Translations under genes and position numbers: made by a program
Shown here: piece after piece, positions 1 to 10,003 of the stretch
How positions within the stretch are numbered: the stretch's first letter is position 1
How the letters are laid out: every line of letters starts with the position of its first letter
Notes under the pieces: generated by a model
The model's database searches: none
The model's input: only the letters and a program-made list of their open reading frames with translations
Told to the model about the DNA's origin: nothing
Source: Tellurirhabdus rosea
Lineage (GTDB): Bacteria; Bacteroidota; Bacteroidia; Cytophagales; Spirosomataceae
Length of the DNA stretch: 64,000 nt
Assembly (NCBI RefSeq): GCF_026278345.1
Contig: NZ_CP111085.1
Span: 4,412,501 to 4,476,500 of the forward strand
Direction: 5' to 3'

Positions 1-1
1 C

Positions 2-2599
2 ATCGAACGCTGGCGGCTCGACCTCCCGGCGGGCAAAATGCCAAATGTCGAAACGGCCGGAACCAAAAAATACTTCAAGCTTTTCGACAACCTCCAGGCG
101 GCCTACTTCACGCTTCGGGAACGGCTGGAGGCCAAGGGCATGGCGTACCGGGGCATGGCCTACCGCATGCTGGCCGACAACATCGAGGGCTTCGTGCGCG
201 ATAATCCGGCCTACGAAAAGCTGTATTTCGTGGGATTCAACGCACTCAGCCGGTCGGAGGAGGACGTGGTCAGAACGCTCGTCAAGGCGCAGAAGGCCGA
301 AATGCTCTGGGATTCGGATGCATACTACATGAAATCCCGCCGCCAGGAAGCCGGGCGACTCCTGCGCCGCTACAAGGAAGAAGCCTGGAGCGGTCCGTGG
401 AACTGGGAGGAGGAAGCCCTGACGGCGCCCAAACACATGAGCATCATCGGCGTGCCCAACGCCAGCATGCAGGCCAAAGTAGCCGGGCACCTGTACGAAG
501 AATGGAACCGGGAGAAAGCGCCCGACGATACTACCCAGACGGCGCTGGTCCTCGGCGACGAAACGCTGCTGCTCCCGGTGCTGTACTCCCTGGGTGAGTC
601 GGTCAGCGAACTAAACGTCACGATGGGCCTGTCGCTGCGGAACTCGATGCTGTTTACGCTCATCGACGCCCTGTTTGAAATGCAGCGGACCATCGCCGAG
701 TTTCGCACGAAGGAAGGTGAAGTGGTGCGGGTGCCCAAATTCAACCACCGGCACGTCACGAAGGTTCTCAGCCACCCGTTCATCCGGCAGTACGAACAGG
801 CGTTTCTGCCCGAAAAGGACCCCGAAACGCCCACGCTGCTTCGGCGGGTGATGCACAAGATCAGGACCGAAAACCGGGTTTACCTGAGCGAAACGGACCT
901 GATCGAAATGGGCGAAAACACTGAGCTTTTTGGGGTGCTGTTCCGGCGCTGGCGACCCGAAAAGCCGCTCGACATCGTCCATCAGTTTTACAAACTCATC
1001 GACCTGCTGAGTCAGGTGTACGCCAACCAGCCGGACGCCATCGAAACAGAATACCTGTTTCTGTTCCAGAATCTGCTGCACCAGCTCGAAACGACGCTCG
1101 AACGCGACGACCGCCGCGAACTCATCGACATCCGGAGTTTCAAGCAGTTTCTGTACGAGCTGATCCGGCAAACCAGCATCCCGTTCGAAAGCGAAGGAGC
1201 CAGCGCCCTCCAAGTGATGGGGATGCTCGAAACGCGGGCGCTGGACTTCGACCGGCTCATCATTCTGTCGGTCAACGAAGGCGTGCTGCCACAGTCGCGG
1301 CACCTCAATTCGCTCATTCCGTTCGATGCCTGCGTGGAAGTGGGACTGCCGACTTATCAGGATCAGGAGTCGGTGATGGCCTACCACTTTTACCGGTTGC
1401 TGCAGCGGGCCAGGGAAGTGGTGCTGCTGTACGTGACCTCTCCCGACGCCTACGGAACCAGCAAGGGCGAGCCCAGCCGCTTTATCCGGCAAATTGAACA
1501 TGAACTGAAGCAAAAGGCGAGTAACAGCCTGACAATCAGCTATCCCATCGTTCGGTTTGGGAGTCCGGAGCCCGCACCATTGCCCGTTCCCGAACCCCTC
1601 CCGACGGTCGAAGCCGACAACCTGGTGATTCCCAAAAGCGACAGTGTGCTGGCCGAATTGCGCAGCATGCTCGAAGCGCGGGTTGAGGAGAAAAACGGCA
1701 AAATCCGGGTGCGCGGCGGGCTTTATCCGACCCATCTGAACTACTTCGTGAGCTGTTCCCTGCGGTATTATTTCAGCCGCGTCATCCAGGTCAAGGAAGA
1801 TGACGAGGTGGAAGAACAGCTCGGCGCCGATGAGTTCGGGACCTGGGTGCATGCCGTGCTCGAACACCTGGATGTGGACTACCGGATGAAAGGCGAGCCG
1901 GTCGATGAAGCGGTGATCCGGAAGGTGCTGGAAGAACAGTACACCGTCCTGTTTGGCAAACGGGAACGCGACGCCGGTATGAATTTTCTGCTGTACAATA
2001 TCGCCGAAAAACTGCTGCTCGATTTTCACCGGAAACAGGAAACCGACTACAACGGCAGTCTGGAGGTGCTTCAGACCGAACAGGAATGGGACACGATTCT
2101 GGACGTCCCGACGGCCCAGGGCGTGATTCGGGTGCGCATCGCCGGGAAAATCGACCGGGTGGAGAAGCTGACCAAGAACGGCAGGGCCATCATCCGCGTG
2201 GCCGACTACAAGACCGGGAAGGTGGACAAAAAACAGGTCAAAACCGGTGGGACGGACGACCTCCTGAACAACAGCGAATTCGATAAAACGCGGCAGTTGT
2301 GGCTCTACGAATACCTCGTTTACAAAAAACTGGTGCAGGAGGGAGTGCTGACGTTCAACGGCTGGACCGCCGGACCCGATACGGCCGTTGAAGCCGGGTT
2401 TTATTCGTTCCGCAACCTGCCCGAGGGATTCATCCGCAATACCGTGAGCCTGGGCACAGCGGCCGATTACGTGGCGCAGACCGAGGCGCTGCTGCGGCAG
2501 AAAATCGCGGAACTGTTTGATCCGGAAAAGCCTTTTACGCGCACCGAGGACAAGAAAGTCTGCGAATTCTGCGATTACAAGCGGATTTGCGGAAGGTAA
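2..2599 (+). CDS. PD-(D/E)XK nuclease, AddB-like (5'-partial)
   Basis: The reading frame is open to the left edge, so the first ATG at 38 is probably internal and the N-terminus lies outside the window. Visible length is about 865 residues. The C-terminal third looks like an AddB-type recombination nuclease: a region around GTWVHAVLEHLD, then GKIDRVEK and the nuclease core VADYKTGK. A lone Cys (NYFVSCSLRYYF) plus a C-x2-C-x5-C cluster at the extreme C-terminus (CEFCDYKRIC) matches the four-cysteine iron-sulphur staple that brackets AddB-family nuclease domains. The N-terminal part resembles a helicase-like fold without an obvious intact Walker motif in view. The expected role is double-strand break end processing with an AddA/UvrD-like helicase, which is not in the window. 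The family assignment is good; the exact subunit name is inferred. Confidence 0.85.
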   Translation: MERWRLDLPAGKMPNVETAGTKKYFKLFDNLQAAYFTLRERLEAKGMAYRGMAYRMLADNIEGFVRDNPAYEKLYFVGFNALSRSEEDVVRTLVKAQKAEMLWDSDAYYMKSRRQEAGRLLRRYKEEAWSGPWNWEEEALTAPKHMSIIGVPNASMQAKVAGHLYEEWNREKAPDDTTQTALVLGDETLLLPVLYSLGESVSELNVTMGLSLRNSMLFTLIDALFEMQRTIAEFRTKEGEVVRVPKFNHRHVTKVLSHPFIRQYEQAFLPEKDPETPTLLRRVMHKIRTENRVYLSETDLIEMGENTELFGVLFRRWRPEKPLDIVHQFYKLIDLLSQVYANQPDAIETEYLFLFQNLLHQLETTLERDDRRELIDIRSFKQFLYELIRQTSIPFESEGASALQVMGMLETRALDFDRLIILSVNEGVLPQSRHLNSLIPFDACVEVGLPTYQDQESVMAYHFYRLLQRAREVVLLYVTSPDAYGTSKGEPSRFIRQIEHELKQKASNSLTISYPIVRFGSPEPAPLPVPEPLPTVEADNLVIPKSDSVLAELRSMLEARVEEKNGKIRVRGGLYPTHLNYFVSCSLRYYFSRVIQVKEDDEVEEQLGADEFGTWVHAVLEHLDVDYRMKGEPVDEAVIRKVLEEQYTVLFGKRERDAGMNFLLYNIAEKLLLDFHRKQETDYNGSLEVLQTEQEWDTILDVPTAQGVIRVRIAGKIDRVEKLTKNGRAIIRVADYKTGKVDKKQVKTGGTDDLLNNSEFDKTRQLWLYEYLVYKKLVQEGVLTFNGWTAGPDTAVEAGFYSFRNLPEGFIRNTVSLGTAADYVAQTEALLRQKIAELFDPEKPFTRTEDKKVCEFCDYKRICGR

Positions 2600-2698
2600 G
2601 GCGGTAATCTGCGCGAAAAAGCTGCGTCGCAGCGGCGGAAACGCCCAACTTTCCGTGCCAAAGCAGAATTGATTTCATATTATAACTTTTTAATATAG

Positions 2699-2728
2699 AG
2701 TCGCTTGTCTACGGACGGCGACTTTTTT
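2699..2728 (+). terminator. Rho-independent terminator after the nuclease gene
   Basis: AGTCGC (2699-2704) pairs with GCGACT (2718-2723) and a run of six T follows. It lies about 100 nt behind the stop of the AddB-like gene. The stem is only 6 bp with a 13-nt loop, so strength is uncertain. Confidence 0.6.
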
Positions 2729-2842
2729 GCTTTATGCCCGTCCCGCGGTTCCCATCAACACATTAAAGCGAATTAATGGGACGGTAGACGTCTTTGGCTT
2801 CATATTTGCTTTTTGTCTGGTAATTGCTCACCGTAACCCGTT

Positions 2843-5359
2843 ATGAAAAACAAATACTCCTACCTGTTAGGGGCATTGTTATGCTTACCAACCTGGCTGA
2901 TGGCTCAGGTGGTGGTGCAAAGCCCTGTCCAACGCGCCGTCTATCAACGTAACAACGCCAACCAGGCGGTTCTTCCCATCAAAGGGTCATGTCCGGCAAA
3001 TGCAACCCGGATCGAAGCCCGTCTAATCCCGCGCGTCAGCGGCATCGGTACGGCCGTCAACTGGACGGTAATCGATATGAGTCCCGTCAATGGCACCTTC
3101 AAAGGCCAGCTCACCATGACCGGCGGCTGGTACGACCTCGAAGTGCGGGCCGTGGCCGGTTCGGGCATCCTGACTTCTTCGCTCGTGGAGCGGGTCGGGG
3201 CCGGTGAAGTGTTCGTTATCTGTGGCCATTCCGTCGCGCAGGGCGATCCCAACACCATTGCCGGAGCCGAAGACGACCGCGTCAGCGCCATTCCGCTGAA
3301 CGACCCGGCCCGCAAAGACCAGTACGACCGCACGGCAAAACCCGAATTTCTGCCGACGCCCGGCTTCGCGCATTACGGCACCGGCGTCGCGGCGGCTCCT
3401 TTTGGATACAATGCTTATTTCTGGGGCCAGTTCGGCGACAATCTGGCCCGCCGTCTGAACGTGCCCGTTCTTATTTTTAACGCCGCTTTCGGCGGAACGA
3501 GCCTCGAACACTGGGCGCTTTCGTCGCAGGGCCAGCCGTTTGAGCACGGTTTCGTGAACGCATCCATCGGCATGCCGTACGTTAACCTGAAAAACGCGCT
3601 GCTGACGTATATCAAACAGACAGGCGTCCGGGCCATTCTCTCCGACCAGGGACAAAACGATACGCCGCAGAAGGCCGAAGACATTCTGCTGAACAACTAT
3701 AAAACGTGGGTAAATCAGGCGCGGACCGACCTTGGTTTTGGCCAGCTGGCCTGCGTGGTCAACCGGGCTACGCCGTACCTGTCGACCAACCCGCAGTTTC
3801 ACATTCGCCGGGTGCAGGAGCGGATGATTGCAACGCCGCATTGCTTTGCCGGGCCGGACTACGATGCGGGTCTGGACCGCACGGACCGCTACGACAACAT
3901 CCACCTGGCCCTGAGCGGCCAGATGAAGGCGGCCCGGCTGTGGGCCGATGCCCTGACGGACGCTTTCTTCGCCCGTTCGGTGCCGTACCTGCCGCTGCCC
4001 GTTCCGTTCAATTCCTCGACCAGCCCGGCAACGACTCCGACGCCGGAAACCAACCCGAATCCGAATCCGCAGCCGCAAACGCCGCTGGTGGTGACCGCCC
4101 CGACCTACGACTGCGAGACCGGCGGACTGACCATCAACACCACTGGAGGGGGCACCGAGCTGAAGGAATACATGATCGAAGGGCTGGGTACCTGGAAGAC
4201 GTCGCCGAATTTCATTCTGCCCGCTTCCGTTCGCCTGGGCGTCACGCTGACGCTGCGGGTACGGCAGGCCGGGGTACTCTCGACTTTTAACTTTACAACC
4301 CGCTGCGGCACTACCACTACGGCTCCGGTACCTCCGCTTCTGGAGCCCTCGCCGGTGACGAACACGACGAATCCCGCCCAGCAAACCACCCGTCTGGAAG
4401 GGGAGCTCGAAGGCGCCGACTGCGGCCGGGTGTGGGGATGGGCGGCCAACCGCAACGACCTGACCAGCCCGGTCTGGGTCTGGATTTTTATTGACGGCCA
4501 GCTGGCCGGAACGCTGGAAGCCAGCGCCCTGCGCACCGACATCGGCACCCGCATCGGCGGAAACGGCCGGTACGGCTTTTCCTTCGTTATTCCGCAGAGC
4601 TTTCAGACGCCCGGCAATCACGCGGTGGAAGCCCGTTTTTCCGGCGGCATGACCCCGCTCACCAAACCGACGGCAACTTACCTCTGCGACATGACGCCCA
4701 CGCCCTCGCCGAACGCCGACCCCATGCCCAGCCCGGAACCGGCGCCGCAGGTGAGCGTGTACGGCTGGCCGGAAGGAAAGGTCGAAAGCGTGGACTGCCA
4801 GCGAATCCGGGGCTGGGCCGCGGACCTGAACCAGAGCTATACCGCCGTTTCGGTGGACATTTATCTTGACGGCAAACTGGCCGGAACCACCGTCGCCAAC
4901 CTGAACCGCCCCGATCTGGCCACGCGCCTGATGGACAACGGTCTGCACGGATTTGACTGGGAAATTCCGCAGGCGCTGCGTAAAGAGGGCGCGCGTTCGG
5001 TGGTGGTCCGCTTCGCCAATTCGCAGCAACTCGTTGATTCCGTGATGGTCAACTTCGCCTGCGGACTCACCGGGCGACTGGCTTCGGAGCCGGTACAGGC
5101 GAGCTGGTCGCTGTATCCCAACCCGGTGGAAGACCACGTGACGCTGACCATTCCGACCCTGTTCGATCCGCAGTCGGTGCAGCTTTCGCTGGCCTCTTTG
5201 CAGGGCAACCGCTTCGTCATTGCGCGCGGCGACGTTCAGATTTCCGGGCAGACCATCCGCATTCCCGTTCAGTCGCTGAACCTCCAGGCGGGCGTCTACT
5301 TACTGAGTATTTCCAACGATGCGCACGTGCTGAAGACGCTGAAAGTTTTGAAAAAATAA
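2843..5359 (+). CDS. Secreted SGNH-type esterase with T9SS sorting domain
   Basis: 838 residues with an N-terminal signal peptide ending near LMAQ. Residues about 120-370 look like an SGNH/sialate O-acetylesterase-type hydrolase: block I GHSVAQG with the likely nucleophile Ser130, a glycine block FGGTSLEHW, block III GQND, and a late His in DNIHLALSG. Pro/Thr-rich linkers separate this from two related modules of about 90 residues (roughly 515-607 and 640-742), each with a C-x-R-x-x-GWAA motif. The last 75 residues start with SLYPNPVEDHV and end in a basic tail, typical of the T9SS (Por) C-terminal sorting domain. The protein should therefore be exported through the SprA system encoded at 46.4 kb. 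Substrate is unknown; acetylated carbohydrate is a family-based guess. Confidence 0.85.
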   Translation: MKNKYSYLLGALLCLPTWLMAQVVVQSPVQRAVYQRNNANQAVLPIKGSCPANATRIEARLIPRVSGIGTAVNWTVIDMSPVNGTFKGQLTMTGGWYDLEVRAVAGSGILTSSLVERVGAGEVFVICGHSVAQGDPNTIAGAEDDRVSAIPLNDPARKDQYDRTAKPEFLPTPGFAHYGTGVAAAPFGYNAYFWGQFGDNLARRLNVPVLIFNAAFGGTSLEHWALSSQGQPFEHGFVNASIGMPYVNLKNALLTYIKQTGVRAILSDQGQNDTPQKAEDILLNNYKTWVNQARTDLGFGQLACVVNRATPYLSTNPQFHIRRVQERMIATPHCFAGPDYDAGLDRTDRYDNIHLALSGQMKAARLWADALTDAFFARSVPYLPLPVPFNSSTSPATTPTPETNPNPNPQPQTPLVVTAPTYDCETGGLTINTTGGGTELKEYMIEGLGTWKTSPNFILPASVRLGVTLTLRVRQAGVLSTFNFTTRCGTTTTAPVPPLLEPSPVTNTTNPAQQTTRLEGELEGADCGRVWGWAANRNDLTSPVWVWIFIDGQLAGTLEASALRTDIGTRIGGNGRYGFSFVIPQSFQTPGNHAVEARFSGGMTPLTKPTATYLCDMTPTPSPNADPMPSPEPAPQVSVYGWPEGKVESVDCQRIRGWAADLNQSYTAVSVDIYLDGKLAGTTVANLNRPDLATRLMDNGLHGFDWEIPQALRKEGARSVVVRFANSQQLVDSVMVNFACGLTGRLASEPVQASWSLYPNPVEDHVTLTIPTLFDPQSVQLSLASLQGNRFVIARGDVQISGQTIRIPVQSLNLQAGVYLLSISNDAHVLKTLKVLKK

Positions 5360-5395
5360 GAAGCCCTGACGGGTCGAAAGTCAGAGAAGTGCCAG

Positions 5396-5432
5396 GCGGC
5401 AAAGCGGAGGACGGAAAGTCCCGCTTTGCCGC
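5396..5432 (+). terminator. Strong hairpin terminator
   Basis: A perfect 12-bp stem (5396-5407 with 5421-5432) with a 13-nt loop, followed by TTTGTCGTTT. It ends the esterase transcript and isolates it from the efflux operon. Confidence 0.7.
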
Positions 5433-5632
5433 TTTGTCGTTTCGGAAGGTTGGGCCTTTGTCGATATTCATCGACCAAATCCCGGTATCCGTCGATTCGG
5501 GGAGCGGAAAGCGAACATTATGGCTATCTTGATGGTTGAAAAATTGGATAATTGGCAGTAGGAGTACAACCTTTGCCTATTCCAATCCGGGCGCACGAAG
5601 CGTCCGTTAATCTTTACTTAGTAGGATATCCC

Positions 5633-6796
5633 GTGAAAAGGTGGATTGCTATTGGTTTACTGGTTGTCGTCGTGGGCGGCATTATTGTGTATAACAAAAT
5701 CCTGAAACCCGCACCCGGCGCCGGTGGTCCCGGCGGCCAGGCAGGAGGGGGTGGCAAAGGTGCGGCCGGTCGCGGCGGCCTGGGCGGACCCGGGGCCGGA
5801 CAGACGGCGGCCGTCAGCGGCTTTATCGTGGCACCGACCAGCATTCAGGAACAGGTGGTGGCCAGCGGCTCCCTGCTGGCTTCCGAACAGGTTGATATTT
5901 ATCCGGAAGTGGCCGGACGGATTGTTACGTTGAATATTCAGGAAGGGCGGTCTGTCCAGAAAGGGGCCCTGCTGATCAAGCTGTACGATGCGGACCTGCG
6001 CGCCCAGCTCCAGAAGCTTTATGTTCAGGAGGAAAACGCCCGCCGGACCGAAGAACGGAACCGCCAGCTGCTTCAGCGCGGCGGCATCAGCCAGCAGGAA
6101 TATGACATCGTGACGACGAACCTCAAAAGTGCCCTGGCGGACATTGAACTCGTCAAGGCGCAGATTCGCCGGACCGAAATCCGGGCTCCGTTTACCGGCG
6201 TGATCGGTCTGCGGAACGTCAGCCCCGGCGCTTATGTTTCCCCGAGTACGCTCATCGCCCGACTTCAGCAGGTCAGCTCGCTCAAACTGGACTTTTCGAT
6301 TCCCGAGAAATACGGCGCTTCGGTCAAAGTAGGCAGCGTGGTGGACTTTACGGTGGACGGTGTACGGCAGAATTTCAAAGGAAACGTCTACGCCATCGAC
6401 CCCGGCGTTGAGGAGGAGACCCGGAATCTGCGCATCCGGGCCCGGGCCACCAACCCCGGAGCAACCCTGCGGCCCGGCATGTTTGCGAAAGTCAATCTGA
6501 TTATCAATACCGATCGGGCCCTGGTGGTGCCGACGCAGGCGGTCATTCCGCAGACGCGCGGCAAACAGGTGGCCATCATCAACAAAGGGAAAGCGGTTTT
6601 CCGCGACGTAACGACGGGAATCCGCTCGGCCAGCACGGTTGAAATCACATCCGGGCTGGAGCAGGGCGATACCGTTATCACAACTGGTCTGAACTTTCTG
6701 CGCCCGGATTCGCCCGTGAAGATTGCCAAAGTGGAAGGATTACCCGGCAAAAAACCAGCCGCTGGCGCGTCGGGAGCGAATGTAAGCATGAGATAA
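5633..6796 (+). CDS. RND efflux periplasmic adaptor (HlyD/AcrA family)
   Basis: Membrane-fusion protein of a tripartite efflux pump. I place the start at GTG 5633 because it opens directly on a basic-hydrophobic anchor (VKRWIAIGLLVVVVGG) and has AGGA six bases upstream. An in-frame TTG at 5552 would add 27 residues with no signal character. After the anchor comes a Gly-rich linker, then the lipoyl/barrel-sandwich half-motifs (VASGSLLASEQVDIYPEVAG and EIRAPFTGVIGLRNVSPGAYV) flanking an alpha-helical hairpin, then the beta-barrel and membrane-proximal domains. The RND permease follows at 6901, so the two form one operon. No outer-membrane TolC-like gene is linked. Confidence 0.9.
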   Translation: MKRWIAIGLLVVVVGGIIVYNKILKPAPGAGGPGGQAGGGGKGAAGRGGLGGPGAGQTAAVSGFIVAPTSIQEQVVASGSLLASEQVDIYPEVAGRIVTLNIQEGRSVQKGALLIKLYDADLRAQLQKLYVQEENARRTEERNRQLLQRGGISQQEYDIVTTNLKSALADIELVKAQIRRTEIRAPFTGVIGLRNVSPGAYVSPSTLIARLQQVSSLKLDFSIPEKYGASVKVGSVVDFTVDGVRQNFKGNVYAIDPGVEEETRNLRIRARATNPGATLRPGMFAKVNLIINTDRALVVPTQAVIPQTRGKQVAIINKGKAVFRDVTTGIRSASTVEITSGLEQGDTVITTGLNFLRPDSPVKIAKVEGLPGKKPAAGASGANVSMR

Positions 6797-6800
6797 ATTC

Positions 6801-6892
6801 AGTTATGAGTTATGAGTTATGAGTTATGAATTGTTGCGCCGGGTGGTTGTTTCTGTTCATAACTCATAATTCATAACTCATAACTCATAACT
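6801..6892. repeat. Inverted repeat of 7-nt units (element F)
   Basis: The left arm (6801-6832) is four tandem copies of the heptamer GTTATGA; the right arm (6856-6892) is the reverse complement with one shifted unit. A 23-nt GC-richer loop separates them. The element starts 4 nt behind the adaptor stop codon and ends 8 nt before the permease ATG, so it sits inside an operon. It could act as a processing or attenuation hairpin; there is no T-run typical of a terminator. Confidence 0.9.
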
Positions 6893-6900
6893 GCAACAGT

Positions 6901-9900
6901 ATGAGTCTGCCATCCCTTAGTTTGAAGCGCCCCGTCATGGCCATGGTAATGTCCATTGTCATTGTGCTGTTCGGGGCCATTGGGTACACTTTTCTGGGGG
7001 TTCGGGAATACCCGGCCATCGACCCGCCGATCATCTCGGTTCGGACCAACTATACCGGTGCGAACCCGGATATTATTGAATCGCAGATTACGGAACCCAT
7101 CGAGAAGTCGCTCAACAGCATCGAGGGCATCCGGACCATCTCGTCGAACAGCGCCCTCGGGGCCAGTACGATCACGGTGGAATTCGATCTGGGTGCCGAC
7201 CTCGAACGGGCGGCCAACGACGTTCGGGACAAGGTGGCACAGGCGCAGCGGCATTTGCCCCTCGACATCGACGCCCCGCCGGTCGTTTCCAAAGCCGACG
7301 CCAACTCCGATCCGATTATCTTTCTTCCGGTGCAAAGTACGACGCGCGACCCCATGCAGCTGTCGGACTATGCCGAAAACGTCCTGCAGGAGCGTTTGCA
7401 GACCATTCCCGGCGTCAGCCAGGTGACCATCTACGGACTCAAGCGCTACGCCATGCGCCTGTGGATCGACCCGCTGAAGCTGTCGGCCTACACGCTCACG
7501 ACGCAGGATGTGCAGGATGCCCTCAACCGGCAGAACGTCGAACTGCCGGGCGGGAAAATTTACGGAAACAACACCGAACTGACCGTAAAGGCCGTGGGCC
7601 GTCTGCGCACGGAGGAGGATTTCAACAACCTCATCATCCGGCAGACCAACGACCAGATCATCCGCTTCAAGGATGTCGGGTACGCCACACTGGGACCGGA
7701 AAACGAAGAAACGGCCTCCCGGCAGAACAATGCCGCGGGGGTGATTCTGGTGCTGATTCCGCAGCCGGGAGCCAACTACGTCGATATTGCCGACGAATTT
7801 TATAAGCGTCTGGCAGACATCAAGCGCGAACTGCCCGCCGACATTGTCATGGACGTGGGCACCGACCGAAGCGAAACCGTCCGGCGGGCCATCGAGGAGG
7901 TGGGCGAAACGCTGCTGATTTCGTTTGTGCTCGTCGTGCTGGTGATCTACCTGTTTTTCCGCGACTGGCTGATTGCCTTCCGACCGCTGATCGACATTCC
8001 GGTGTCGCTGATCGGGGCGTTCTTCATCATGTACGTGGCCGACTTCAGTATCAACGTGCTGACGCTGCTGGGTATCGTGCTGGCAACCGGTCTGGTGGTG
8101 GACGACGGGATTGTGGTGACTGAAAACATCTTCAAGAAGATTGAAGAAGGCATGGACCCGAAAAAGGCGGCCAAGGAAGGTTCCAACGAGATTTTCTTCG
8201 CCGTTATCGCCACGTCCATTACCCTGGCGGTCGTGTTTCTGCCGATTATCTTCCTCGAAGGTTTCGTCGGACGCCTGTTCCGGGAGTTTGGTATTGTCGT
8301 GGCGGGCGCCGTGCTGATTTCGGCGTTCGTATCCCTGACGCTGACGCCCGTTCTGAGCGTGAAACTGACGACCAAAGGACACGGCAAGGACTCGTGGTTT
8401 TATAAAAAGACCGAGCCGTTCTTCCGGCGACTGGACGAATCGTACCGCTCGTCGCTGACCGGATTTATGAAAAAGCGGCGCTGGGCCTTTGCCATGATTG
8501 CGGCCTGTCTGGCCCTGATTCTGGGACTTGGCTCTACGCTGAAATCGGAGCTGGCCCCGCTGGAAGACCGCGGACGGATTCGGATTCCGATCACGGCACC
8601 GGAAGGAACCAGCTACGAGGCCATGACCAACCTGACCGAGCGCGTGACCCAGTTTGTGCTGGACTCGATTCCGGAAACCAAGCTGACCTTCAGCGTCGTG
8701 GCACCGGGCTTCTCGGGCGCGGGCGCGGTGAACTCGGGCTTTGTGTTCCTGAACCTGACCGAGCCCAATGAGCGGCAGCGCAGCCAGCAGGACATTGTCG
8801 ATTACCTGAACAAAAATCTGAAACGCTTCCCCGACGCCCGGATGCTGCCCGTTCAGGAGCAGACGATTCAGGTGGGCCGGGGCGGTGGCCAGCCGGTGCA
8901 GTTCGTGATTCAGAACCTGAATTTCGAGAAACTGCGCGAACACCTGCCGAAGTTTCTGGAAGAAGCCCAGAAAGACCCCACTTTTCAGGGCGTGGACGTG
9001 GATCTCAAATTCAACAAACCGGAGCTGAACATCTCCATCGACCGGGAAAGGGCGACCAACCTTGGCGTGTCGGTGCAGGACGTGGCCCAGACGCTCCAGC
9101 TGGCACTCAGCAACCGTCGTCTGGCGTACTTCCTCATGAACGGGAAGCAGTACCAGGTCATTGGTCAGGTGGACCGCGAAAACCGCGACGAACCGGTGGA
9201 TTTGCAGGCGTTCTACGTCCGCAACAACCGGGGCGAACTGGTGCAGCTGGACAACCTCGTGCAGTTCCAGGAAGTGTCGAGCCCGCCGCAGGTGTACCAC
9301 TACAATCGCTTCAAGTCGGCAACGGTGTCGGCCGGTCTGGCACCGGGTAAGACCATCGGCGACGGGGTGGAGGCCATGCGCGCCATCGCCCAGCGGACCC
9401 TCGACCCGACTTTCCAGACGGCTCTGTCCGGGGCGTCCCGCGACTTTGCCGAAAGCTCGTCGAACACGCTTTTCGCATTCGTGCTGGCGCTGGTGCTGAT
9501 TTACCTTATTCTGGCGGCCCAGTTTGAAAGCTTTACGGACCCGTTCATCATCATGATTACCGTGCCGCTGGCTATCGCCGGGGCGGTGCTTTCGCTCTGG
9601 ATGTTCAACCAGACGCTGAACATTTTCTCCCAGATCGGCATCATCATGCTGATTGGTCTGGTGACGAAAAACGGAATCCTGATCGTGGAATTCGCGAACG
9701 AAAAGCGGAAAGAGGGCCTGGGCAAGGTAGAAGCCGCCATCGAAGCGTCGGCCATGCGTCTGCGCCCGATTCTGATGACCAGCCTCGTGACAGCCTTCGG
9801 GGCCCTGCCGATTGCGCTGGCGCTGGGGGCCGCCTCGAAAAGCCGGATGCCGCTCGGGATCGTGATCGTCGGCGGCATCATGTTCTCGCTGATCCTGACG

Positions 9901-10002
9901 CTGTACGTCATCCCGGCCATGTACTCCTTTATGTCCCGCTTCAAAGCGGTCGATACGTCGATGTACGAAGACGAACCGAAACCGCAAGAAGTTATGAATT
10001 AA
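6901..10002 (+). CDS. RND multidrug efflux permease (AcrB/MexB type)
   Basis: 1033 residues, the usual length for a hydrophobe/amphiphile efflux RND pump. It starts with the typical motif near SLKRPVMAMVMSIVIVLFG and REYPAIDPP. There are two halves, each with one plus five membrane helices and a large periplasmic loop. The proton-relay pair is visible in helix 4 (LVVDDGIVVTEN). The second half shows the expected conserved LIGLVTKNGILIVEFAN. It works with the adaptor immediately upstream. The outer-membrane channel is not encoded nearby and must be supplied from elsewhere. Substrates cannot be read from the sequence. Confidence 0.95.
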   Translation: MSLPSLSLKRPVMAMVMSIVIVLFGAIGYTFLGVREYPAIDPPIISVRTNYTGANPDIIESQITEPIEKSLNSIEGIRTISSNSALGASTITVEFDLGADLERAANDVRDKVAQAQRHLPLDIDAPPVVSKADANSDPIIFLPVQSTTRDPMQLSDYAENVLQERLQTIPGVSQVTIYGLKRYAMRLWIDPLKLSAYTLTTQDVQDALNRQNVELPGGKIYGNNTELTVKAVGRLRTEEDFNNLIIRQTNDQIIRFKDVGYATLGPENEETASRQNNAAGVILVLIPQPGANYVDIADEFYKRLADIKRELPADIVMDVGTDRSETVRRAIEEVGETLLISFVLVVLVIYLFFRDWLIAFRPLIDIPVSLIGAFFIMYVADFSINVLTLLGIVLATGLVVDDGIVVTENIFKKIEEGMDPKKAAKEGSNEIFFAVIATSITLAVVFLPIIFLEGFVGRLFREFGIVVAGAVLISAFVSLTLTPVLSVKLTTKGHGKDSWFYKKTEPFFRRLDESYRSSLTGFMKKRRWAFAMIAACLALILGLGSTLKSELAPLEDRGRIRIPITAPEGTSYEAMTNLTERVTQFVLDSIPETKLTFSVVAPGFSGAGAVNSGFVFLNLTEPNERQRSQQDIVDYLNKNLKRFPDARMLPVQEQTIQVGRGGGQPVQFVIQNLNFEKLREHLPKFLEEAQKDPTFQGVDVDLKFNKPELNISIDRERATNLGVSVQDVAQTLQLALSNRRLAYFLMNGKQYQVIGQVDRENRDEPVDLQAFYVRNNRGELVQLDNLVQFQEVSSPPQVYHYNRFKSATVSAGLAPGKTIGDGVEAMRAIAQRTLDPTFQTALSGASRDFAESSSNTLFAFVLALVLIYLILAAQFESFTDPFIIMITVPLAIAGAVLSLWMFNQTLNIFSQIGIIMLIGLVTKNGILIVEFANEKRKEGLGKVEAAIEASAMRLRPILMTSLVTAFGALPIALALGAASKSRMPLGIVIVGGIMFSLILTLYVIPAMYSFMSRFKAVDTSMYEDEPKPQEVMN

Positions 10003-10003
10003 G

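Noticed and set aside
6801-6892. Heptamer repeats considered as a CRISPR array or insertion-sequence ends
   Set aside because: No unique spacers, no transposase and no target duplication; the structure is a single inverted repeat.
6871-9987. A 1038-codon open frame on the minus strand opposite the RND permease
   Set aside because: Its translation is rich in His, Arg and Gln without any domain, and the plus strand clearly encodes the permease. It is a shadow of GC-rich codon use.
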